Below, piece after piece: positions 23,621 to 36,499 of a stretch of DNA of 64,000 nucleotides (the first letter of the stretch is position 1; the number at the start of each line of letters is the position of its first letter). This stretch comes from Acorus gramineus (Eukaryota > Streptophyta > Magnoliopsida > Acorales > Acoraceae), in contig CM060853.1 of NCBI GenBank assembly GCA_030737835.1, positions 11,900,034 through 11,964,033 of the forward strand, given 5' to 3'. Position numbers and translations under genes: made by a program. The notes beneath the pieces are model-generated. The model was given only the letters and a program-made list of their open reading frames with translations, did not search any database and had not been told where the DNA came from.

Positions 23621-24596
23621 CTAATCTTTGATAGAAGCCTGCACCAACATAGCCCGAGACTCTGGATCCTTCTCCACCATCCAAAGCTCTCGATTCTCAG
23701 GAATGTTGATGTACCTCAGTGCGTTTATGTAGAGCGAGGTACCAAGCGCAAACCCCGGGGTCTCTCAGAGGGATGCATAACAATCTGCAACGGTAGGTAC
23801 TGAACTGATAGAAAAGGGTGCTTGACTAGTGATGGAATTGACAATCTTATCTAGCACCCCATCAATCTTCTCCACAAAGCTATCTGAACTATTCCTCCTA
23901 CGTCTACTGGGACACGGCCGTTTGCGTCGTATGTTAGACATATGATCCTCGTAGTTTGCCTCAGCTTGAACATGATCAGGGTTGGGATCTTCCTGCCCTT
24001 CAGGTTCCGGTGGTGGAGTTGGATCTTCGAGATTCGGTGTTGGGTTCTGGGATGTGGATGGCCAGGTGTGTAAATCATCAAGAAGGTGGTCATCATCAGT
24101 AGAATTAAATATGTGGTCGCCCGTGGCCGTGACTCCCCCCCCCCCCAAACAATTGTTCCATCTCATCGGCATGAGGAAGAGGTTCGTATCAAAATTATTT
24201 AGCATCAGGATAAGCCTGTATTTAAAATAATTAAGGCGTTAATCAAATATATCTCAGGCTTTAAAAATTATGAACAAAGAAATAGATTACCGTAATGTGC
24301 TCATCCCATCTCTCCTGATCCATCTGGACGGTTTGACCAGGGGCAACCTCTCTCAGGGAAATCAATCTTTTCCATGTATTCCATTGTTTCCTCAACATGT
24401 CCCAATAATTCTTGAATTGTTTCTGTTCATAATTGACCAAGTTCCTTTGATTAAATTCTTCCCTCACCTTCTTCCATGCCGATGTTTTCAGGTTTGCTCC
24501 TGACCGACCCCCTAATTTTACTTGTTCTAAGCATAGATCAATAAACATTTTTTTCATCTCTGGACTCCATGTAGCCCTCCCATAGGTGCCTTCCAT
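23621..24596 (-). pseudogene. Harbinger ORF1, Myb/SANT-like DNA-binding protein, broken
   Basis: Exon 1 (24596-24291) is intact. It encodes MEGTYGRATWSPEMKKMFID, then TSAWKKVREEFNQ and FKNYWDMLRKQWNTWKRL, a Myb/SANT-like domain (PF12776 type) with the conserved Trp spacing. It is spliced in phase to exon 2 from 24215 (AYPDAK...). Exon 2 has two early in-frame stops, a frame change at the long G-run (C-run on plus, about 24127-24138), then an acidic Pro-rich linker, RKRPCPSRRRRNSSDS (NLS-like), a further in-frame TGA at 23765, and a typical C-terminal stretch (YINALRYINIPENRELWM) ending at 23621. In PIF/Harbinger elements ORF1 binds the termini and brings the transposase into the nucleus (family knowledge). 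It is more decayed than the transposase. Confidence 0.85.
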
Positions 24597-26928
24597 TAGC
24601 TACCAACAACAATGAGGGAAGAAACTTGTCAGGCAAGGGATTTAAATAACTTGATCATGTTAATATGATCAGATGGGTTTTGGATTGTGGAGTGGTGTGA
24701 ATATCAGATGGGTTTGTTGAATCAATTCTTGATGGTTTAGTTTGTGTGTTTTTTTTTCTTCTAATCTGTTCATTGGTTCTCATTTGATGCACATGTAATA
24801 ACATTAGTGTGAGTATAACACTTGACAATAATAATAAAACATCCATGCACCTAATTCAACCAAAGTGTGGGTACAACATTAGTTCCCCAAAGTTCATTTA
24901 ATTCAACCAAAGTGGTCTGGGAAACCCTCGGTACATATATATATACAATACAAAAGCTAGGTCTCAAAATGGATATACCTTTTATCATGGGATTGTTCAT
25001 ATAAACAAGAACTTTTCATGAGGAGAGGATAGTATTATATATTTGAAACAATTTTCAATTTCTTGGAACCTTATCTAAGAAGCTAGCTTGCTTGGCTAAA
25101 GTATTTTTTGTTAATTTATCTTTGTTAGATTTCATATTTTAATAATGATAAAATATTCTAAATATGTATAATGTTTATTTAATTCCCAACTAAATTAATT
25201 AACCTGCAAGGGTTAGGCCACCAAAACTTGTGTATTCAAATCTTGATGTCAAACACTTGCAACTTTGATGCTTCACAGAAAACTTGAAAGGGCAGGCATG
25301 CCTGCACTTTTGCTAGTATTAAAGTCAGATTCTTTCAATTTGAAAAGTGAAGAAAACATATTAATTTGATTTGAACCATTGTGTACGTAATTTAATTTTC
25401 ATGGTGGTAGTCATGACATCTGTTTGTCATATTAAAAATGTCACTAACTTGATGCTTCTCCCAACTAGTTTCAATCACTATAATGATATATCATGCTCTC
25501 ATGCTACACAATAATATAATGAACCCATATGATTAAGCACTTAAAAATTATGTAGATGTGGTTTGACAAGCCACCCTTGTGAGGTGGCTGGTCAAGCCTA
25601 GGTCAAGCCCTTCTACCCAGGTCACTAAGACCACCTAGTCTACCCTTGTCCCTAGGCCATGACTTCTCTCAACCTCTTCCATTTGGTACAAGAGCTTAAA
25701 GAATCCAAAAACTAAACTAAACATCTAATTTTTTGGCTATCAGTACTATTTTTCATTTTCCTTTCAAAATAATTAATTTTAAATTACAACCAAATAATCT
25801 AATCTCTTCTTTAAATAAAGGACGTATTTTGAAACCTCAGAGTCTATCAATAATTAGACAATATCTTCTAGTCTAAACATATGATGTTGCATTTGGTATT
25901 AGAATGAGCTGCTTGATGTATGACTCCATATGGGTATGTGTTGCTCTACGAGGGAATGGGTTGGGAGTCTTGAGACAGAAATCCAAATTGCCTTGTTTTT
26001 GGTGACATATCACCTAACAAGGGATCATTGATGTAAGAGCATAGGATCTTTAAACATGACAACTATTTCACAAATTGAGCTTGAGGCTTGAGGCATTAAA
26101 AAGCATAGGAACCTAGAAGACTATATGATGTATTCAAAAGCTTAGTAAGCCTAGTTTTTTTTAATTAATAAATAAAAAGCGAACTCCAGATACACAAGTA
26201 AAATAAATCAAATAATTTACGATATATTGAAAGGGCCTAATAGCGAGATTGGGTTTGAATTTAGTAAACCTATTGAAGCATACAATATACATAAATACAC
26301 AAGATTGGGTTTGACTCATTAATACCATATGAGATATGCAAGAACAAAAATCCATAGCTCACCAATCAATGTCCTGATTTATCTACAAACAATCCCACTT
26401 TGGCAAATCATTAGGTTTTTAACTAAAAAAGAATTCAACCATCTACTTCCAAAATGTGATCTACCCACAATAAAAAAAACACACGCATTTCTGCCAACGC
26501 TCCCTAAACATTCATTTCCATAAAACCCTAGACAGATTTTCATACAACAGATCTAAAGAAATACATGAACGGAGGAGATTTGGAGGGTTTTACCTAGATC
26601 GTTGGCTGGGGAGGAGATCCAAAGAGGCGATGAAGCAGATCGGAGTGTCAGACGGTTTATTGGAGACGGTGACCTGTAGATCGGAGTGTATCCTCGCGTT
26701 TCGTGAGGAGGAAGCAAATCAGTCGACGAACACCATGGCTTTCTTGAAGAACATCTGTGATCTCGGCCGTTTAGTCGTCCCTGTTTTAGGTTTTCGGCAC
26801 AGATGAAACCATAGGTCGAATGGGCAGATGAACATATACTTTAGGGTTCCTCTGTTATTTTGGGTTCAAAGAGGGAAATCGGCGCAGACAGATGAAGGAG
26901 AGAGAAGGTCGTAGGCACTGAAAAAGGG
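24597..26928. other. Harbinger interior upstream of ORF1
   Basis: Likely 5' UTR, intron and spacer of the element's minus-strand transcript. The part 26580-26930 is GC-richer and homologous to 31400-31710 in the small derivative. A block near 25560-26000 (gtggtcttagtgac-like wording, and ttggtattagaatgagc, loosely like a primer-binding site) may be another old insertion, but it cannot be delimited. No intact gene. Confidence 0.45.
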
Positions 26929-26936
26929 TTTATATA
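26929..26936 (-). promoter_or_regulatory. TATA box of the Harbinger transcript
   Basis: On the minus strand it reads TATATAAA inside the palindrome gggtatataaaccc. It is followed by a pyrimidine-rich leader (ccttctctctccttc) and points towards ORF1. The matching position in the 1.3-kb derivative keeps TATTTAAA (31712-31719), which supports function. Confidence 0.55.
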
Positions 26937-27177
26937 CCCTATGTAAGTATCGAATCATAATAGGGGCATTCTTGTATTTTCATAGGCAGATAAAATCGCT
27001 TATTGCGTTTGTCGATAAAAAAAGTGGGGTTCGCTGGGCTGAAATCTTTTGGCTAAAAATATCTGAAAGAGGTTTATAATAAGTGCTTTTTTGATGTCCA
27101 ACCAAACGAGCTTAAAGCTGATTTCCAGCTTTAAGTTGAATAAGCCCTAAAAATCAGTGCAACCAAACAACCCCTTA

Positions 27178-30100
27178 TTTAAAATTGAGTTATCTGAAGC
27201 CTGATTTTATAAAAGCATTGTCTATTTTACCACTAGTTCCAAATAGACCTAAATATGATATCAACATATATACCAACTGCATTTGCAAAAAAAAATTTGG
27301 TGGGTACTGCATTTGCAAATTAACGCTAGTAAATACAAGTAAATTTATTTCTAACAAAAATTCGTTCGATGGTGAAGGGACTCCATATTTTTTTACTACA
27401 TAAAATCATTTATAAACCATGTGCATTAATTATGTAACTTCAATAGATTAATTTGTATTGAAAAAATTAAAGCTTCATATATATGTAGGTGAATGAAAAT
27501 TCAACCCAATTAGATGTCACATAATCAATTCACATCGAAAGTACGATATAACGTGTTGATCAACGCCCAAAATTGTAGAGATTCTATCAGTAATAAATAA
27601 TGAGATTCTATCAGTAATAAATAATGTAAGCAACAACTAGGTAAAAATAAATAGATGATCTTGTGATTTTGAATATTGATTGTCTTCACATGTATAATAG
27701 CTTATCCTTCTTTATTAAATTAAACCATATGTTTTTTATTAATTAAGTTTCTTGTCCATGTTTATGTTTATGTTCATGCTCATACATAGACAGTCACATC
27801 TACAGATAGGAATGATTTGATCATTCTGCATCCCTTCAAATTACTTATATAATCTTGTGATTTACAATGTTAGATTGCATATTTTATCACATGCTATTAT
27901 GAAATAAAATACAAGGACTTCAATTTTTAACATAACCCAAAATTTTCAATCCCTAAATTCATGCTATCTGCTTCCAACTCACATCTTGATATATTGTAAT
28001 TTGATCATTGCAAATATTAAAAAATTATTTATTACAAATTGCATACCTATCTAGACTTAAAACTAAAACTTTTGTTTGTTTGCTGGATTTTGATACGAGT
28101 GCTAATACACTCAGTTACTTTTGCAGTTCTATTTATAACCGAGAATCATTTACACTATATATCACAGTGTATAAATTTAAATTTTTTTATTTTTTCAAAG
28201 AACAAATACGTTAATACTATATTTTAGTGTATATTTCACTCTTTATAATGATATATACTTTTGAAGGGCTGAGTGTATATTTTTTAATAAAAAAATTAGT
28301 AAAGATTGCGAATGAGACTGTACTCAAGGCTGTACATGTCATTTTCCTTTTAACATTGCCCAATCAAACTTGGGTTCCTAAGAGTCAAGCTTTATAAACT
28401 GTTGGAAAAAAAATTCCTCTGAAAGCTTTTCAAGTGCTTAAGCTTTTTATAGTCATATATGCAATATCATGTATTATATACATCAACACATAACATCTAT
28501 ATCTATATCTATACCATAATAAATAATACATTATAAATAGTATGAACAGATAATGTAGAGCTTAAAAAATTCTACAACAATGATGATGACGTGTTTGCTT
28601 AGAATGTAACACTAGACAAAAGCTAAAGATCCGTCTAAATTGTAGTGTCTAAAATGTTTTTTAGAAAGAGGTATAAAATGTTTGAGTGCTGATACGCTCA
28701 GTCTGTTTTGTAACTCGTTTTGTAGCGCCATACCATGGTCGACCCTAAAAATCAATTTATTTAATGGGGCCTTAGGCGATCTTTTAAAGAGGTCCCCTTA
28801 TACATATATTTTTTATAAAAAAATTAGTTTGCTTGAATCTTGTACTTACAAAAGATAATAATATTATATAGTCATTAAAATCAAAACCTTTTATATTATA
28901 TATGCATCTAGTAAATAATGTATGACTTTTCAATTAAATAAAATTTCAAATAATAAAGAGAGATCCACTTGAAGAGGCGTGAGGGAAAGAGATATGATGA
29001 GAGAGATTTTGGGAAAGATAGTTTTTGAAATTATTCTGGGGAAGATGGTTTTGAAATTGATATGGTTAGAGAGGGAGACATTACCTTTATGATGGGAGAG
29101 ATTTGGGGAGATGATAAAAATTAACACATCTCATCATCCATTTTTTAAATTCAATTAATCACATTGTTCTTAAGAGCCCTAAACAATTTTCTTGGTGACC
29201 TTTGTTCAAAGTTGACTCTGCCCCATACACTATGATAACGTAATATATTTGCTATCATAATGTATGATATTCAATTATAGCATATAGCGCAAATTTTTTA
29301 TTTTATTTTTTCAATATAAAAAAGATACATTAATATATCTCAATATATACTTTAGTTTATATAACATAATACACTTTAATGAGAGAATGTATGATTTAAA
29401 AAATAAAAATAAAATTAGTATATACTATAATTGGGGTTGCACACGTTGGACATATCATTTTCCAAAATGTTATCCTCCAACTGAAATACATGTATAGAAT
29501 GTTTCTTTTCCATTTCCATTTGGTCCAGCCTTGCATTCAAAAGCCCAAGAAAGCTATCAACAGTCCTCCCCGTCATATCTAAGTACTAACGGCTTAAAGG
29601 CCCAACCCATGATTTTTTTATTTGGGATCTGGTGATGAAGAAGAAAAAATGATACAGTGAGCCCCTGGTAAGCCTCTGTTGCAGCAGCAATTGCCCTTCA
29701 CACTGATTTTTTTTTATCATATACTTTTTAATTGAACTACATAATATGAAATAAAATATATATTAAGATACATTAATGTATTTTTCATGTTGAAAAAATG
29801 AAAAAAAAATTGTGTCATACACTATGATAAAACCACATACACTATGATAGTGCATTATGATATATTGTGTTATCATAGTGTATGAGACTAGAAAATGACC
29901 TGCAAAACCTACTGAGTGTATTAGCGCTGGAAGAAAAAATAGCGCCGTTAGATTTGATCTTTTTTACATTTTGAAATATAGTTTTATATATCTCGTTAGT
30001 TCTTAATCCTCCACTCTGTAATGAAGCATATACATTGTTGAAATTTTTTTATATTTCCTATAAATTATATTTTACTTTTTATAAAAATACATACATCACT

Positions 30101-30649
30101 AAATGAGTTATATGTTTAATAAAAGAGCGTTGATACACACAGTTTGTTTTATAGCCCCATACGCTATGATAACATAGTATATATTGCACTATCATAGTAT
30201 ATGGAATTATGGGTTCTATCATAGTGTATGATCCAATTTTTTTATATTTTTTCACCAGGAAAAAAATACACTTCTGTATCTCAGTATATACTTCATTTTA
30301 TATAATAACATGCATTTCAAAAGGTGAGTGTATGATATTTTTTTGAAAAAAGGGATGGTCTGCATTTGGGGCTACAACGGGGGCTGCTTGCATCTTTTTT
30401 CTTAAAAAAGGAAAACATGACTGGATTATGGTTAGGACTGTAAAATGAATTGATTGTAACATTTTCCTTGACTTTCAACCTTACTCGTTGTCTACATGTG
30501 TTTTGATTTTTATTTTTGAAATAAGGACTTAACTAATGAAGTGTATTCTTAATACATATATTTTTGTGTTTTTCATAATAAATACTAATATTGTAATACA
30601 TATTACATTAGTGATGTGACGATTACAAATGGAATTACAAAAAGATTTG
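27178..30649. other. AT-rich intergenic DNA with related small repeats
   Basis: No gene. At least four blocks share words such as gtgctgatac(a/g)ctcag, tgagtgtat, and cactatgata with its complement (about 28085-28340, 28682-28745, 29225-29470, 29690-29930, 30120-30395). They look like diverged copies of one MITE-like family with internal palindromes. Short near-duplicate words (gagattctatcagtaataaataatg twice near 27575-27625) are also present. Confidence 0.5.
29225..30240. repeat. Cluster of short palindromes (CACTATGATA / TATCATAGTG)
   Basis: The word cactatgata and its complement tatcatagtg, or one-base variants, occur repeatedly in facing pairs. The three main groups are at about 29225-29275, 29817-29885 and 30163-30235, and each can fold into a hairpin. 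They sit inside diverged copies of one small repeat. No protein-coding potential. Confidence 0.55.
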
Positions 30650-31947
30650 GGTGGTGTTTGGCGCGGCGGAATGCGGATTTTAAAGTACTGATTAATAAGT
30701 GTAGAAAGAGGTTATGTTAATAATCTTTAAGAGTTTTAAAAAAATCTGTTTGGTTCAGCGAAAATTATAAGCACTCATGCAGATAAGTGTGTTTGGTTCA
30801 CCACTGAACAGCAGAGCTTATTAGAAGAGTATTTTGGTCCATTGAATAAGTGTTGAATGTTATTGATGTTTAGTTAAAAAATTAAGGATTTACTTATTTT
30901 TTTATTTATAAAAAAAAGATATTTTGATATGGTGATTAAGCTACATGTACTTCACCACTGTAATTTGATTAGTTTAGAAGAACCAGATGAAAGCTTATAT
31001 ATATTTACAAAAAAAGGCACGGGACATATGTTTATTTATGCCTTTTTAAGATGAAAGAATAGATTCTGCCCTTTTAATCATAAAAAAAAAAACATAACAT
31101 AAAGCCTTTTTAAGAAGAAAGAATGGATTCTGCCTTGGTTTCTTCTCCCAAAATACATGCAATCCTCCCAATTAAACACCTGTTCTCCCACATTTATGCC
31201 TTGGTTTGTAAAACCAGACTATCTATGATGAACACCACCAACCCACAATTTCAAACTAAGAAAGGAAGGGAGAGTGAGGCTCGTCACCTACGATGGAATG
31301 GATTCAATGAAACATGAGTGAGAACTTCATCAATCATCACCTCTGTCAATCGTCCAGTTAAAAAAAGAATCACCTCTATCAATAGAAGAACAGGGATCCA
31401 TTTAATTTGTGTTTTTTAGGGAAGGGGATCTACTAGGTTTTCTGAGAACAGGGAACCCATCTCTGTTAATTCTTGTGGGAGGCGGTGAGAGGGAGATCGG
31501 AGTGTCAGCTAGGGTTTTGAGAGGACTCCGATCGAAGGCTATCATGTCCGCTGTGATCAGCTGCGCCGCGACAGGGGTGAGGATCTGATGTCTAGGGTTT
31601 TGGTGTTTTTTTTTTTTTTGCAACAGTCGAAGAAGAGTCGAGCCTCTCGTTTTGGAATGTGTTCGGCGCAAAGAGGGGGTGAGGAGAGAGACAGTTTGGT
31701 TGATAGAGGGGTTTAAATACCCCATGTAAATAGGTTAGATGAGCAAGGGTAGTTTGGTCTTTTCACATCGAGAACCAATGGACTGATTGCGAGAGCCAAA
31801 AATTTCTATGATGTTATCTCAGTTTAAACATTTTTGCCTTTTTTTCACTGAATGAGGTATTGTATCAGCACTTACAACACGGCCAACCAAACGATCATTT
31901 ACTGATTTTCAGCTTTAAGCTGAATAAGTGCTGAACCAAACACCACC
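30650..31947 (-). mobile_element. 1.3-kb deletion derivative of the Harbinger family
   Basis: The termini GGTGGTGTTTGG (30650) and CCAAACACCACC (ending 31947) are perfect 12-bp inverted repeats; flanking triplets are TTG and CTG, so the duplication is imperfect. The left 400 bp align with 17780-18060 of the large element (shared aaaattataagcact, ataagtgtgttt, ttttggtc). The right 600 bp align with its promoter/leader end (gatcggagtgtcag, ctttaagctgaataag). All transposase and ORF1 sequence is absent. Retention of both ends and the promoter makes it a non-autonomous, Tourist-like relative that could be mobilised in trans. Confidence 0.75.
31712..31719 (-). promoter_or_regulatory. TATA box retained in the Harbinger derivative
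   Basis: On the minus strand it reads TATTTAAA within ggggtatttaaacccc, in the same place relative to the right end as the TATA box of the full element (26929-26936). Found by inspection. Confidence 0.4.
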
Positions 31948-34900
31948 CTGGTGTATTATTGCCCTTTGATTAAAGGGTGTTGTTAATCGCTATCATTATT
32001 TGTAGCCTCATGCACAACATCTCTGAAAAAATATATATGCTATATAGATGAATGATATAATGTTTTATTTGTATAGTAAGTGGGTCCATACATATTATTG
32101 GAATATATATATATATACATATTTCATTTTATAAAGGCTTCTGTTTTATTACATAAATATATATTTTGGAGAAAAAAAAATCAAGACACGCAATATATTC
32201 TGTATCATATATAAATCTCTTTCTTTTGCATGTGTGTTTTGGCTTAAATCCAATATTCTACAAGTGCTAAGATTTTCAATTCTAGTGAAACTATGGTGAT
32301 CTCAGTTGAGTCAAAATTTTCACACTCAAACAGAGGATCGACTCACCAAGAACCAATGAAAGAAGAAGCTAGATAATAACACCCACTAAATGTAGGTTAT
32401 TATATTATCACACGTGTGATTTGCTGAGCACACAAAATCTAAGCTCAAACATTTTTCACTTTTTTATCCAACACACTTTAATTTGTATAATATATGCTAC
32501 AAAAGCAAAGCAAAGCAAAGCATGCGCAAGATGCTTAAGATCACCAATGCTTTGGCCTTTGATTTTTCCTTTTAAATTTCAAGGGCCAGATATATAATAA
32601 GTTAGCCCTAGCCATCTAAGATGACCAAAAAGTGGGTATGTATATCTTTGATTTATCAATTCAAAGCCATGTCATGCTGTGTTAAGTATAATTAAGGTAC
32701 ATTATAAAAAGGGTGTTAAAAAGAAAAGGGAAAGCTCACTTTCATCATATGTGATTTTTTTTTTTTTTGTATAATCTCATTTATGCGATTAATTTGGTCC
32801 TGATCCTAGGAGGGTTGAGAGGGCCTCCAAATACTCTTTGCTTCTGCTTGGCAAGAGGTATTGGTGGGGAATAGGATGGAGTAGCGGTGAATAAACTCAA
32901 AAACCTATTTGTTTGTAAGGAATATATGGATATACCTATACCTAAATAGATGTGAATAAGTTGGTATTGGTATTCCAGGTCATCCTGGAATTGTATTATT
33001 CCACTAAATCTATTTTACTGGTATAACAAGGGCCCAGATTGTATAACTCTTTATCCACATCTTATTCATCTTTTATCCACAACTTATTCATAATCGATTA
33101 AATAACAAAAAAAATTATTATTACGTTTTTCAATAAGAATAACTAAAAAAATGGTAAACAAAATAAGACTTATTTATTATCTATACTAGAATAATTATTT
33201 ATTCTGAAATAACCAAAGAGCTTTCTTTTGGATATTGCACAAGTGTAATATATTTATTTCTAACTATTGAAAATGCTTATATGTTATATTGTGTTATAAG
33301 ATCGGATTTTATAAACTCTCAAAATGATAATTATTGTACCTTGATAAACAAATTTCATCTTTAGAGTTTTTTTTAGATAATTAGGTATTCAAATTATACT
33401 ATATAGTGTGGGGTATATGTAAAAATGTATATTTTTTTGTTTAAAAATGTTTGTTTTTTTAATTCCATCATATCCTTTGAACTTTGACACAAATTTTGGA
33501 AGACCAATTAGGGATGAAATCATCAGAAAAGACTAACTACACAACTCAAGAAAACAACTTAAATTGGACCCTTCATTAATTAGAGAATTATTATATGCAT
33601 GCTTACAATAATGCATGTGCCCTTCTTTTGTTACAAACAATATAAAAAACAATTAAAAATTCCCCTCAATGGAAGTCTTGTTAGATGTATACATCATGGG
33701 CACAGGTCATGCAAACAAATAAACAACCACCAAGTTTAGGAGGGAATGTATTATTTTAATGAATGAAATGACTTCAATTATCTACCTATATAGAGCATGA
33801 AAATTGAAAAGTCCCCCCCCCCCCCCCTTTTAAATTGTTAAATGTGATCTTTATCTATCTAAGCAAAGCTTAGCCTCCCATGCATAATCAGTGACACCTT
33901 GGAGTGATTAAAAAAAGGCATATTTAGCAGCTTTGGTCATGATTTTGTATTGGTGGCCATAATAATTATGGAACCTTATTTGTTATGATTCACTCTTTTC
34001 CTTTTTCATCTTTTTTTTTTCCCCCTCAAAGCCAATTGTAACTTTGCATGTGTCCTATGGTATGAAATCAAGTACTGAAATCATTATCACATTTTTTAGA
34101 AGAATAATAGTACATTCAATCTTCTACGCAACTTCATTTTGGAGCTCCATAAACTTTGATTTTTGAAGATATGCTTCTTAAATTGAATATATTATTTTTT
34201 TTTGTAAATAAATAAATAAAGTTACATGTTTTATTTAATAAAAATATAGAAGAATATGATTATAACTGAGGCTGCATACATAGCTCTTTTGAGAATGACC
34301 CACATTATTTTTATCTCTTTTTTTTTTGTTAAAATATCCCACTTTATTGTTAATTATCCTAGCCTCACAATGGCTGTTGGGAAGAACCCAACAAAACATG
34401 TACAAAAAAATGGATGTCATATGTTGTCATCATATGATGTCTTCTTATATTATTAATAATCAAACCAAACACTATGTATGGTGAGGGGGGCTGCGGGCTG
34501 CCACGATAAAACAACCATAGCATACATTGAATAGTCTCCACTTTTTTTAAATAAAAACTTGTACAACAATAAATAAATAAATAAATAAATAAGGCAAGCA
34601 TCACCACCTACAATTCACATACAAAGATATGTGGATTTTATTATCCAACGATTTAGTGGAGTTATATATAAAGGGCCCCATTGATGGAATTATTATTCGG
34701 GGATGAATAACAATCTAGATGTTTATTTTTCTTAATATACATTTCTGTTTGGTTAGTTTAATTAGATTTAACTAAACAGATTTAACTAGATATAGTTAAA
34801 TCTGTTACTCGATCGTTTCGTTCTCTTCACGGAATAAGATATTAAAAATTCAAGTTTAATATAGGGTGTAGATTGGATGTTCACTGTAAAGGGAATTCAC

Positions 34901-36480
34901 CCCAACCAAACACTTAGCCCATATTTGGATATAGTATAGGGGAGGAATAACCAAGGATAATGTAGAATAAATGGTTTAAGGCTGTTGGATGGCTAAAACC
35001 CAATACAAAAAAAGGCAAAGCGAACAAAGTGAAGTTCAAGCTCGCTAGTGAAGCAAAAAATTTCACTGCGTATAAGGGAAGCTTTGCTTTCATCCTGATT
35101 AAATGAAAATCTGTATGCCAAAGTAAATTGGTATAAAGTTGTATATGAATTCCAATCAATCCTTGAACTAAGTTATTTCAAGTTATTCAACAAAAAGAAT
35201 ATGTGGGCCCACTGTCAAATCAACTGTCACCGCCTCTTATAAATCAACTATCATCATTTTTTTATCTTTTTATAAATCTTTATCTACATTTTATTTGCAT
35301 TTTACCTGATCAACAAAAACTTTATTATTACATTTTCTAATAAGAATAATTTAAAATACAACCAAACACAAAATCACTTTATTTATTCTTATTTATATTA
35401 GAATAATCATAAACTCATAATAACCTAATTCTCTATCCAATCGGGGGTAAACCCCAACCTCCATTGGAGTTAAGAATAGAGCTATTTGCCCCTAATATTA
35501 TACTGGTATAAATGATTTTTTATTTGGTTGTCACTTTTTTATTGAAACATGCAAAAGTGACTCTTTTGATAAGTTATAAAAGGCCTCCAATTCTCCAAAT
35601 AAAAAACACGCAAAAATATTTTTGTTGTTGTTTGATTCAGTCTATGTAAATTGAAAGTTAATGGTTAATCACAAATGAATAACAGTTTATAACATTTTAA
35701 ATTATAATTATATCTATTCATAAATTATTTGTATTTAAGAATGTGTGATATGATGATGTGATAAATTATTGGGATGTGTGTGATAGTTCTAGATAAAATA
35801 ATTTAAAAAAATAATATTGAAATGTATATCTATTGGCATAAATAGCTTTCGCTAAGCAATTTCAGTCCCGTAAAATAGTAATCAGAGTATATGCTAACTT
35901 ATTGAGACATATCTATGATGATTTATTATTGAAATAAACAAACCTCTTTTTTTTTATTATCCATTCCCCATTATTCCTCTCCCCTTATTCCTTGGGTTAT
36001 TATGCATATTGTGGGATTCACAAATAAGGGGAAATAACCCAAAAATAAGGGTGCAAAATAATCCAAGAATAAAATCGAATAAAGTAGAATAGAAAGAAAA
36101 TTATTTGTTTTACTAGAATATATATACTCTGATATTTATCCTTAGATTAGTTGAAATTTCTTATAAAAGACACGTGCGTTAATGAATAAAAATACTCTTA
36201 TATATCATTTTAAAAATATTATCATATTTAACTCTTTCACACACATCCCAAAAAGATATGTCACATCTATCATATTATACGTACATCTCCTATAAGTATT
36301 ATCCAGTCTACGAGTATTTTGAATTTTTTAAAAATTGTATATCACATCTAATGAAGTACATGTTTTTATAAAAACATAAAGCATAAACTTCAATGAATTG
36401 TATGAATGCATTTATAACAAATGTTAACAAAATTTATCGAAATATATACCTCGCCAAATATATGTTTTAATATATAGCAC
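31948..36480. other. AT-rich intergenic DNA with dispersed repeats
   Basis: No gene. It includes another diverged repeat near 32860-33230 (pairs of tattcatc/ttattcat wording), a 15-base C-run (33813-33827), an AAAT microsatellite (34569-34592) and dispersed repeat copy 2 (34905-35455). The remainder is low-complexity AT. Confidence 0.55.
34905..35455. repeat. Dispersed non-autonomous repeat, copy 2 (forward)
   Basis: Homologous in order to 12462-12860: aaaatctgtatg, then aagttatt, agaatatgtg, cactgtcaaat, ataaatcaactat and, at the end, ctctat(c/t)caatcgggg. It contains extra sequence near its left end (34980-35090). Non-coding. Confidence 0.55.
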
Positions 36481-36499
36481 TCTTTATATTATATATGTA

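Larger units (their letters stand above)
17762..27174 (-). mobile_element. PIF/Harbinger-type DNA transposon, 9.4 kb
   Basis: The left terminus GGGGTCGTTTGGTT (17762) and the right terminus AACCAAACAACCCC (ending 27174) are inverted repeats with one mismatch. They are flanked by the 3-bp duplication TTA (17759-17761 and 27175-27177), diagnostic of PIF/Harbinger. All recognised genes are on the minus strand, in order: Myb/SANT-like ORF1 (24596-23621), DDE transposase (23052-21810) and a GRF-zinc-finger/membrane gene (21717-18504). A TATA-like promoter sits near the right end (26929-26936). About 2.8 kb of the length is a nested LTR-like sequence. Each gene carries at least one inactivating change, so this copy cannot move on its own. 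It is longer than usual for the superfamily even without the insertion (about 6.6 kb). Confidence 0.88.

Noticed and set aside
31123-31317. Small plus-strand gene in the 1.3-kb element
   Set aside because: It lies inside the non-autonomous Harbinger derivative and resembles no protein; the full element encodes nothing in this frame.
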